Source: an uncultured Collinsella sp. (GTDB lineage Bacteria > Actinomycetota > Coriobacteriia > Coriobacteriales > Coriobacteriaceae). From it: DNA of 12,072 bases. The notes under the pieces were generated by a model. It did not search any database. It worked only from the letters and a program-made list of their open reading frames with translations, and was not told the origin of the DNA. The translations under genes and the position numbers were made by a program. Each line of letters opens with the position of its first letter. The stretch's first letter is position 1. The stretch is taken from contig USLO01000040.1 of the NCBI GenBank assembly GCA_900555515.1, positions 1 through 12,072 on the forward strand. Reading direction: 5' to 3'. Shown here piece after piece: positions 1 to 5,375 of the stretch.

Positions 1-418
1 CTGCGGCCCGCGCGCCTACCTGCGCCCGGGCACCCACATGCTCGACGGCTCCAAGGCCGGCACGCATGTGGAGATCAAGAAGTCCACGATCGGCGAGGGC
101 TCCAAGGTGCCGCACCTGTCCTACATCGGCGACACCACCATGGGCTCCGGCGTCAACGTGGGCGCGGGCTCTATCACCTGCAACTACGACGGCGTGCACA
201 AGCACAAGACCGTCATCGGCAAGGACGCCTTCATCGGTTCCGACACCATGATGGTCGCGCCCGCCCAGATCGGCGACGGCGCGCTCGTGGCCGCCGGCTC
301 CGTCATCACCGAGCCGGTCCCGGCCGACGCACTCGGCCTGGGCCGCGCCCGTCAGGTAAACATTGAGGGCTGGGCCGCCGATTATCGCCGCCGTCTGCAC
401 GAGGACGACGAGGTATAA
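1..418 (+). CDS. glmU: GlmU, C-terminal part (bifunctional UDP-GlcNAc pyrophosphorylase / GlcN-1-P N-acetyltransferase), 5' truncated by window
   Basis: GlmU makes UDP-N-acetylglucosamine for peptidoglycan in the cytoplasm. Only the left-handed beta-helix acetyltransferase domain is present; the first complete codon is at base 2, giving 138 residues to the TAA at 416-418. Visible family landmarks are GPRAYLRPGT at the start, VEIKKSTIGEGSK, HLSYIGD (the His at bases 113-115 corresponds to the catalytic His of the family), and CNYDG near base 180 (the acetyl-acceptor/acetyl-CoA site region), followed by hexapeptide repeats such as FIGSD and ALVAAGSVIT. The C-terminus is short and acidic (HEDDEV). 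The uridylyltransferase domain lies outside the window. A glmU-prs order is common in Gram-positive bacteria, but here a terminator separates the two genes. The identification is secure from motif order. Confidence 0.95.
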   Translation, partial: CGPRAYLRPGTHMLDGSKAGTHVEIKKSTIGEGSKVPHLSYIGDTTMGSGVNVGAGSITCNYDGVHKHKTVIGKDAFIGSDTMMVAPAQIGDGALVAAGSVITEPVPADALGLGRARQVNIEGWAADYRRRLHEDDEV

Positions 419-435
419 CGTTTTACCAAGCATCT

Positions 436-468
436 AAGGAGCTGTTCCCATGGGGACGGCTCCTTTTT
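436..468 (+). terminator. Rho-independent terminator of glmU
   Basis: The stem AAGGAGC (436-442) pairs with GCTCCTT (459-465). An inner GTTCCC/GGGGAC pairing closes most of the loop, and a run of T follows. It begins 18 bases after the glmU stop. Confidence 0.85.
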
Positions 469-527
469 CTATGCTGACCTGCGCGGCCAGATGAGTGGTC
501 GGTTCGTGTCCGTTGGCGGTAAAGACG

Positions 528-565
528 TTATCAAGACTCGATAAACCCCGCCGCGCGGTTACAAT
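528..565 (+). promoter_or_regulatory. Candidate prs promoter region
   Basis: A good -10 hexamer TACAAT lies at 560-565, 46 bases before the prs start, but no convincing -35 box sits 16-18 bases upstream. A short dyad TTATC-N7-GATAA (528-544) lies where the -35 box would be and could be an operator or chance. The glmU terminator upstream implies that prs needs its own promoter. Confidence 0.35.
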
Positions 566-611
566 GCAACAAGGCATCTATATGGCATTCGATATATAAA
601 GGAGAAGGGTA

Positions 612-1598
612 ATGCCGATTAATGATCCCGAGAAGTCGGAGAATATGCGCAAGTCCATCCGCGTGTATTCCGGTTCCTCCAACCGTCCCCTCGCTCAGAA
701 GATTGCTGAGTACCTTGGGGTCGAGCTTTCGGGCCTTACGCTAAAGCAGTTCGCCAATGGTGAGATTTACGCCCGCTACGACGAGACCGTCCGCGGCGCC
801 GACGTCTTCCTGATTCAGTCCGTGGCCGGCGGCAACGTCAACGACATGCTCATGGAGCTGCTCATCGCCACCGACGCTGCCAAGCGCGCATCCGCCCGCT
901 CCATCACCGCCGTTATCACCCACTACGGCTATGCCCGCCAGGACCGCAAGGCCGGCCCGCGCGAGCCCATCACCGCCCGCCTCGTCGCCAACCTGCTCGA
1001 GCGCGCCGGCGTCAACCGCATCATCACCCTCGACCTGCACCAGGGCCAGATCCAGGGCTTCTTCGATATCCCGGTTAACCACCTGTCCGCGCTGCCGCTG
1101 TTTGGCCAGTACTACAACGACATGCACTTCGACACCGACAACCTGGTTGTCGTCTCCCCCGACGTGGGTCGCGCCAAGGCCGCCAAGAAGCTGTCCGACA
1201 TGCTCGGCTGCGACCTGGCCATCGCCCACAAGGGCCGTCCGCGCCACAACGCCGCCGAGGTCATGGGCATCATCGGTGACATCAAGGGCAAGACCTGCAT
1301 CATCAACGACGACATGATCGACACCGCTGGCACCCTGTGCGCCAACGTCAAGGAGCTCAAGGCTATGGGCGCTGGCGACATCTACGTCTGCGCCACCCAC
1401 GGCATCTTCTCCGGTCCGGCCATCGAGCGCTTGAACGACGCCCCGATCGTCGAGTGCCTCGTCACCGACGCCATTCCCGTCGAGGTCGGCGGCAAGATCA
1501 AGACCATCTCGGTCGCCGAGGAGTTCGCTCAGGCCATCTCCGCCGTTTACCACGAGGAGCCCGTCTCCACGCTCGTCGGCGGCGACTTCGCGCTGTAA
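612..1598 (+). CDS. prs: Ribose-phosphate pyrophosphokinase (PRPP synthetase, class I)
   Basis: Prs transfers pyrophosphate from ATP to ribose-5-phosphate to give PRPP for purine, pyrimidine, NAD, His and Trp synthesis. The protein has 328 residues, slightly longer than the usual 310-320 because of an N-terminal extension of about 11 residues before RKSIRVYSGSSN. Family signatures appear in order: KQFANGEIYARYDETVRG, the DLHQGQIQGFFDIP segment, VVSPDVGRAKAAKKL, and the PRPP-binding loop NDDMIDTAGTL (Asp233, Asp234, Asp237, Thr238, Gly240, Thr241). ATG 612 is chosen over the internal Met at residue 12 because AAAGGAGAAGG (598-608) is correctly spaced for it. The gene is monocistronic between two terminators. 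Composition is typical of its neighbours and nothing suggests transfer. Confidence 0.97.
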   Translation: MPINDPEKSENMRKSIRVYSGSSNRPLAQKIAEYLGVELSGLTLKQFANGEIYARYDETVRGADVFLIQSVAGGNVNDMLMELLIATDAAKRASARSITAVITHYGYARQDRKAGPREPITARLVANLLERAGVNRIITLDLHQGQIQGFFDIPVNHLSALPLFGQYYNDMHFDTDNLVVVSPDVGRAKAAKKLSDMLGCDLAIAHKGRPRHNAAEVMGIIGDIKGKTCIINDDMIDTAGTLCANVKELKAMGAGDIYVCATHGIFSGPAIERLNDAPIVECLVTDAIPVEVGGKIKTISVAEEFAQAISAVYHEEPVSTLVGGDFAL

Positions 1599-1631
1599 TC
1601 CAACGCGCATCGCATCATCTTTGATGCTTTT

Positions 1632-1664
1632 AAAGGGTCGGAAGCTCGCTTCCGACCCTTTTTC
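1632..1664 (+). terminator. Rho-independent terminator of prs
   Basis: A perfect stem with arms AAAGGGTCGGAAGC (1632-1645) and GCTTCCGACCCTTT (1648-1661) has the most stable fold as a 12-bp stem with a CTCG tetraloop. A T tract follows. It starts about 34 bases after the stop codon. Confidence 0.93.
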
Positions 1665-1684
1665 TATCCCTCGTCAACCCGCCC

Positions 1685-1890
1685 TGGACAATTAGTTCAG
1701 ATACGTATTTTTCTAAAGCTCCAAAGGACCGTTCGGAGCCTTCTGACCTCCCCGGCGCATGCCATGCCGTCCAAAGCTCATCGTTTTCGAGTACAACCGC
1801 TGCATATTTATCCTCAAATCGCCCTCAACAAAGGCCCTTAGAAACGCCTCGAACGCCCGCCGTCTTATACGTATCTGAACTAACTGTCCA
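1685..1890. repeat. MITE-like 206-bp element, copy A (terminal inverted repeats)
   Basis: The element is bounded by about 26-nt imperfect inverted repeats. The left end reads TGGACAATTAG...ATACGTAT (1685-1708). The right end, read on the minus strand from 1890, starts TGGACAGTTAG and runs to ATACGTATAA. The same ends occur in copy B at 3215-3418. The 13-mer CTAAAGCTCCAAA (1713-1725) recurs inside copy B on the same strand (3337-3349), but the interiors otherwise show little similarity by eye. A 52-codon reading frame exists inside on the minus strand (RBS absent); it looks like translated repeat, not a gene. No obvious target-site duplication is visible. The class (MITE, REP-like or regulatory element) is unresolved. 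Confidence 0.75.
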
Positions 1891-2053
1891 ATAGCTATCG
1901 TCAACCTTCGCGGCAGAGCTCAATTTCCTGCAATCCCCTCAACCGATTCCAACGATTTCATAACACCCAGCCGTTCATGGCGCGCAGCGCCCCGCTGAGC
2001 GAAAAGAACGGTATGGCGGTCGCATTCTGCCGCCAACTTAGTACGTTATAGCT

Positions 2054-3181
2054 ATGACGACCGTGATTTCACATCTCTCCGCCCTCCGCGCAATTCGTCG
2101 CGCACGACGGGCGTACTCTGCCCTACCCTGGGACTCCGTTGATAGTGAACAGCAAGCACATGCCTTGGCTAGCTGCATTCCCAATAATGACGCGATAGAC
2201 TTTGGCGCACTTTCGATACTCGACGCCTGGAATGAAGATGATTCCGAACTACTCGATCTTCTCGTTTCAGACGAAGACAACAGACGCCCCGACGAGCGAC
2301 TTCTTCAGCATATTCTCTCCGCTCCGCTTCCTGAAGGTGCAATTATGCACGTCGAGGCCGACATCTACGCAACGTCTCCCGCCGTGACAGCCATGCTTTG
2401 TTCCAAAAATGAATCAGTCGCCAAAACCTTGATGCTTCTCATGGAACTGCTCGGAACCTACTCCCTTCCTCCCGGGGCAACATACCCTATTGCCCATGAC
2501 GACATCTGGCCCAAGGGCGATGGCTGCGCAGCGACGGGCGATCTTGATTGCCTGGGCAACCAGTCGGTGGCCGAGCAACAGAACGAAACCCGCTATGAAC
2601 AGGCACACTACAAATGCGAGCCCGCCACGACCATCGAAGAGCTCGAGGCGGTCGCACGGTTCGCCAAAAGTAGCTCGTACGCCTCGTTTCGCACGGCCGT
2701 TAAACTCGCCCGGGCCGGATCCGCATCCCCAGCCGAATCCCTAATGTTTGCCGTTCTCGGAGCACCCATGCGCTTTGGCGGTTTCGGGTGTTGCAGCCTA
2801 CCTATGGGAGGCTTGCTACTCAACTATCGAATCGACTTCGACACCCTTGCGGTCAACATGTCCTCCGGCATCCCTTACGCCATCTGCGACCTGTATTGCC
2901 CCGCAGCCGGAGTCGACAGCGAATACAACGGAATTGGGCATGAGCTTCAAAACGCTCGCATCCACGATGGCAATCGAAATAATGGCCTCAAGGCAATGGG
3001 CATCCACGTCCTGGTTATCAATCGCGACCAAATGAAAGACCTTGTTGCACTCGAAGCCTTCGCCCAAACGATGCATCGACTCGCGGGAGTCCGATTCCGA
3101 TATCGCATCAAGGGCTATCGCAAGCGTCAGGCCGCTTGGCTCAACGCTCTGCGGGCCGGAATCGGCCTTGCACCGGTCTAA
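2054..3181 (+). CDS. Hypothetical protein with C-terminal PD-(D/E)XK / DUF559-like nuclease fold
   Basis: The protein has 375 residues, and I recognise only the type of family, not a named gene. The C-terminal part (about 275-330) shows a Vsr/DUF559-like arrangement: CDLYCP with Asp279, then E290-Y-N292-G, His296, D305-x2-R308-x3-L312 and MGIHVLVINRDQM. This matches the D...E...H...D-R...G-V pattern of that nuclease superfamily, although the usual Lys of ExK is Asn292. Upstream are GSASPAES (222-229) and RFGGFG, blocks I recall from a hypothetical family common in Coriobacteria. The N-terminus is Arg-rich (ALRAIRRARRAY). No signal peptide or membrane segment is seen. A stop at 2039-2041 limits the upstream start, and no Shine-Dalgarno precedes ATG 2054. 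Codon use is more AT-rich than in neighbouring genes and the gene is bracketed by inverted repeats, so recent acquisition is plausible. It could be restriction-, defence- or toxin-antitoxin-related; the function is unproven. Confidence 0.85.
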   Translation: MTTVISHLSALRAIRRARRAYSALPWDSVDSEQQAHALASCIPNNDAIDFGALSILDAWNEDDSELLDLLVSDEDNRRPDERLLQHILSAPLPEGAIMHVEADIYATSPAVTAMLCSKNESVAKTLMLLMELLGTYSLPPGATYPIAHDDIWPKGDGCAATGDLDCLGNQSVAEQQNETRYEQAHYKCEPATTIEELEAVARFAKSSSYASFRTAVKLARAGSASPAESLMFAVLGAPMRFGGFGCCSLPMGGLLLNYRIDFDTLAVNMSSGIPYAICDLYCPAAGVDSEYNGIGHELQNARIHDGNRNNGLKAMGIHVLVINRDQMKDLVALEAFAQTMHRLAGVRFRYRIKGYRKRQAAWLNALRAGIGLAPV

Positions 3182-3214
3182 ACGGCGAATCACCCGTGCG
3201 CCGTCAAACAGGGC

Positions 3215-3418
3215 TGGACAGTTAGTTCAAATACGTATAACTAGACATATTGAATTAGGCTGTTTTGCAGCTATCTCTATACCATTCGCCCTATTTGAAG
3301 GCAGGGTAGACTTCAAAACAGCGTCATATGGGCTAACTAAAGCTCCAAAACAACGCATCGGCATTGAATTGAGCAATTCGAGTCCTCAGAACTTATACGT
3401 ATCTGAACTAGCTGTCCA
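3215..3418. repeat. MITE-like 204-bp element, copy B (terminal inverted repeats)
   Basis: The left end starts TGGACAGTTAGTTCAAATAC (3215-3234). The right end, read on the minus strand from 3418, starts TGGACAGCTAGTTCAGATAC; both run on through GTATAA. These are the same termini as copy A (1685-1890), and the lengths are nearly equal (204 against 206 bp). The interior is AT-rich and distinct from the surrounding genes. It starts 33 bases after the stop of the nuclease-like gene and ends 115 bases before pth. No clear target duplication is visible. Confidence 0.75.
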
Positions 3419-3473
3419 CCTCGGATTTCGACGGCCGTCCAAACGCCCCCAAACAACCTCAATCGCCCTCCAT

Positions 3474-3502
3474 TTGACAGCGGCAGCAGGGTCGCTCACC
3501 AT
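3474..3502 (+). promoter_or_regulatory. Candidate pth promoter
   Basis: A consensus -35 TTGACA (3474-3479) is followed after 17 bases by CACCAT (3497-3502), a 3-of-6 match to the -10 consensus. It lies just outside the right end of element B and about 30 bases upstream of the pth start. Confidence 0.45.
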
Positions 3503-3532
3503 AGCAGGCGACAAATCAACGAAAGGACAAAC

Positions 3533-4162
3533 ATGGCAGCTGCACAGCCGCTTAAGATTCGCATGGTTGCCGGACTTGGCAACCCGGGCGAGGAGTATGC
3601 CGAGACCCGCCACAACGCCGGCTTTAAGGCAATCGACGAGCTGGCCCGTCAGGCCGGCGTCACGTACTGGAAAAACCAGGCCGGCGCCGAGGTCGCGCTC
3701 ATCAACATCAACGACCCCGAGGAAGAGGGCGGCAAGCGCCAGATTGTGCTGGTCAAGCCGCAGTCGTACATGAATACTTCGGGCGGCCCCATCTCCAAGC
3801 TCTGCCGCGAGTACAAGATCAAGGCCGAGGAGCTGCTCGTAATCCACGACGAGCTCGATATTCCCGCCGGCGACGTGCGCGTTAAGGTGGGCGGCGGCCA
3901 TGCTGGCCACAACGGCCTGCGTTCCATCATCGACAAGATGGGCAGCCGCGACTTCAGCCGCATCCGCACCGGCATCGGCAACCCTCCCGGCAAGATGGCC
4001 GTCGCCGACTACGTGCTTAAGCAGCTGCGCGCCCGCGAGGCCGAGGATTTCCAGGACACCTGCGCCCGCGCCGCAGATGCCGCCGGTCTGGCAATCGTGC
4101 ACGGCGTGATCTATGCCCGCGACCACGTCAACGGCGCCGCCTCCGCCAACGGCAAGCACTAA
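3533..4162 (+). CDS. pth: Peptidyl-tRNA hydrolase
   Basis: Pth cleaves the ester bond of peptidyl-tRNAs dropped by stalled ribosomes and so recycles tRNA; it is cytosolic and essential in most bacteria. The 209 residues are slightly more than the usual 185-200, with extra residues at both ends. The family motifs are intact: GLGNPG (14-19, with Asn17), TRHNAG with catalytic His27, KPQSYMNTSG with Asn81, HDELD with Asp106, and GGGHAGHNGLRS with Asn127. These positions correspond to E. coli Asn10, His20, Asn68, Asp93 and Asn114. AAAGGA (3522-3527) supports ATG 3533. Asp-Pro-Glu-Glu-Glu-Gly-Gly (61-67) forms an acidic insertion in a surface loop. The gene is single, between element B and a terminator. 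Confidence 0.97.
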   Translation: MAAAQPLKIRMVAGLGNPGEEYAETRHNAGFKAIDELARQAGVTYWKNQAGAEVALININDPEEEGGKRQIVLVKPQSYMNTSGGPISKLCREYKIKAEELLVIHDELDIPAGDVRVKVGGGHAGHNGLRSIIDKMGSRDFSRIRTGIGNPPGKMAVADYVLKQLRAREAEDFQDTCARAADAAGLAIVHGVIYARDHVNGAASANGKH

Positions 4163-4190
4163 AACCTATCATTTAGGGATAGGTTTATTT
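4162..4190 (+). terminator. Rho-independent terminator of pth
   Basis: AAACCTATC (4162-4170) pairs perfectly with GATAGGTTT (4178-4186), with a 7-nt loop and ATTTT following. The ascending arm starts in the pth stop codon. The descending arm overlaps the first six bases of the 22-bp inverted repeat that begins at 4181. Confidence 0.8.
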
Positions 4191-4345
4191 TGGCAGGTTT
4201 TAACTGCGGAAACGCCGCAGCGGCCGCATCGCAATAAACCGCGCACCGCCATACACACATAGCACCCCAAAGGGGGCCGACCTCATTGCAACCCGAGGCT
4301 GGCCCCTTTGCCGTTTTACCCGATAAAACCTGCCAAAATAAACCT
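4181..4345. repeat. 165-bp intergenic element with perfect 22-bp terminal inverted repeats
   Basis: Bases 4181-4202 (AGGTTTATTTTGGCAGG then TTTTA) are the exact reverse complement of 4324-4345. Between the arms lie a short hairpin CTGCGG-AAACG-CCGCAG (4204-4220) and a larger GC-rich hairpin (4268-4310). No reading frame of note occurs inside. It fills most of the 373-base gap between pth and the next gene. It may be a miniature inverted-repeat element or a large nested RNA structure; no target duplication was found. Confidence 0.7.
4268..4316. terminator. Terminator-like hairpin inside the 4181-4345 element
   Basis: CAAAGGGGG-CC-GACCTC (4268-4284) pairs with GAGGCTGGCCCCTTTG (4295-4310), with a small bulge and mismatch. 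CCGTTTT follows on the plus strand. The T run is short, so termination strength is uncertain; it may instead be just the core of the repeat element. Confidence 0.4.
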
Positions 4346-4424
4346 CTCCCCCTTTGGTAGGCCAAAGTGGATAAACCCTGCTCCCAACCGCCGAAGACAC
4401 ACGTAAGTGACATGTCCATGAGGG

Positions 4425-4430
4425 TATAAT
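4425..4430 (+). promoter_or_regulatory. -10 box of the nfnAB promoter
   Basis: This is a perfect TATAAT. The -35 region is poor: GTGACA at 4407-4412 is only 12 bases upstream, too close. A start of transcription near 4437 would leave a leader of about 100 nt before the first gene. Confidence 0.6.
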
Positions 4431-4436
4431 TTGCAC

Positions 4437-4506
4437 CGTATGTCTGCACAACGCCTGTGCACGTACGGTTTTATTCGGGCTACCGTCCATTTCCGTGGAG
4501 GCACGG
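4437..4506 (+). promoter_or_regulatory. Hairpin-rich 5' leader / possible operator upstream of nfnAB
   Basis: At the predicted transcription start there is a dyad TGCACA-ACGCC-TGTGCA (4445-4461), with outer CGTA/TACG pairing (4437-4440 with 4464-4467). A second hairpin, CCGTG-GAGG-CACGG (4493-4506), follows. The first could be a repressor operator or a 5' stabilising hairpin. I do not recognise a riboswitch class. Confidence 0.4.
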
Positions 4507-4535
4507 TTCGGCGGCCCTAACAAGAGAGGGGTTCT

Positions 4536-5375
4536 ATGTATAAGATCCTGGAGAAGACGCAGTTCTCGGAGAAGGTGTTCAAGTTCCGCATCGAGGCGCC
4601 CGCAATCGCCAAGCATGCGCACGCTGGACAGTTCCTCATGGTCCGCGCCAACGAGACGGGCGAGCGCGTCCCGTTTACCCTGGCCGGCTGGAACGGTGAC
4701 GAGGGCTGGGTCGAGTTCATCTTCATGGTGATCGGCAAGACCACCGAGATGCTTTCCACCTACGAGGCCGGCGAGTCGCTGCGCGACGTCGTGGGCCCGC
4801 TGGGCGTTCCCACCGAGATGGCCGAGGGCCCCTGCGCCGTCATTGGCGGCGGCGTCGGCCTGGCAATTGCCTTCCCGGTCGCCAAGCACCTGGTCGAGAC
4901 CGGTCATGAGGTCCACGCCATCATGGGCGCCCGCACCAAGGACCTCCTGCTCATGGAGGACCAGTTCCGCGAGCTCCTCGACGAGGACCACATCCACATC
5001 ACCACTGACGACGGCTCCTACGGCGAGCAGGGCGTTGTTACCGCTCCGCTGGAGCGCCTGCTGCAGGACAAGGCCGTGAGCCAGGTCTTCTGCGTCGGCC
5101 CCGTTCCGATGATGAAGTTCTCGACCCTCACCGCCCAGAAGTACGACACCCCCATCACCGCGTCGCTCAACCCCATCATGGTTGACGGCACCGGTATGTG
5201 CGGCTGCTGCCGCGTCGAGGTGGGCGGCGTGACCAAGTTCGCTTGCGTCGACGGCCCCGACTTCGATGCCACCCTGGTCGACTGGGATGACCTTCGTGCC
5301 CGCCAGGCCGCTTACCGTTCCGAAGAGGGCGAGTCCCTCAAGGCCTATGAGGAAAAGAGCTGCGCATGCCACTAG
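4536..5375 (+). CDS. nfnA: Ferredoxin-NADP+ reductase alpha subunit (NfnA-type; sulfide/dihydroorotate dehydrogenase-like FAD/NAD-binding protein)
   Basis: The 279-residue flavoprotein belongs to the ferredoxin-NADP reductase/PyrK superfamily. Its order is an FAD-binding barrel with R44-VPFTLAG, an NAD(H)-binding Rossmann half with the IGGGVGLA glycine motif (103-110), and a C-terminal [2Fe-2S] region. The cluster ligands appear as Asp217-x4-Cys222-x2-Cys225-x11-Cys237. PyrK proteins have Cys where Asp217 is; an Asp plus three Cys is what I recall for NfnA of electron-bifurcating NADH-dependent ferredoxin:NADP+ oxidoreductase. The C-terminus ends in CACH. AGAGGGG (4525-4531) supports the start. 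The stop overlaps the next gene by 10 bases, so translation is likely coupled and the two products form a heterodimer. Sulfide dehydrogenase (SudB) is the main alternative label. Confidence 0.9.
   Translation: MYKILEKTQFSEKVFKFRIEAPAIAKHAHAGQFLMVRANETGERVPFTLAGWNGDEGWVEFIFMVIGKTTEMLSTYEAGESLRDVVGPLGVPTEMAEGPCAVIGGGVGLAIAFPVAKHLVETGHEVHAIMGARTKDLLLMEDQFRELLDEDHIHITTDDGSYGEQGVVTAPLERLLQDKAVSQVFCVGPVPMMKFSTLTAQKYDTPITASLNPIMVDGTGMCGCCRVEVGGVTKFACVDGPDFDATLVDWDDLRARQAAYRSEEGESLKAYEEKSCACH

Noticed and set aside
741..1610. Long minus-strand frame opposite prs (289 codons)
   Set aside because: It is a GC-rich shadow of prs with Gly/Val/Asp-biased composition, and no ribosome site or known motif; prs itself is unambiguous.
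1685..3418. Target-site duplications around the two inverted-repeat elements
   Set aside because: Flanking bases were compared for each element and for the pair; no convincing direct repeat was found, so transposition is suggested only by the shared ends.
3042..3773. 243-codon plus-strand frame bridging the nuclease-like gene, element B and pth
   Set aside because: It crosses the terminal repeats of element B and overlaps two supported genes in other frames; it has no motif or start signal.
4437..4535. Known riboswitch in the nfnAB leader
   Set aside because: The hairpins are short and I see no conserved core of FMN, TPP, cobalamin, glycine or similar classes.
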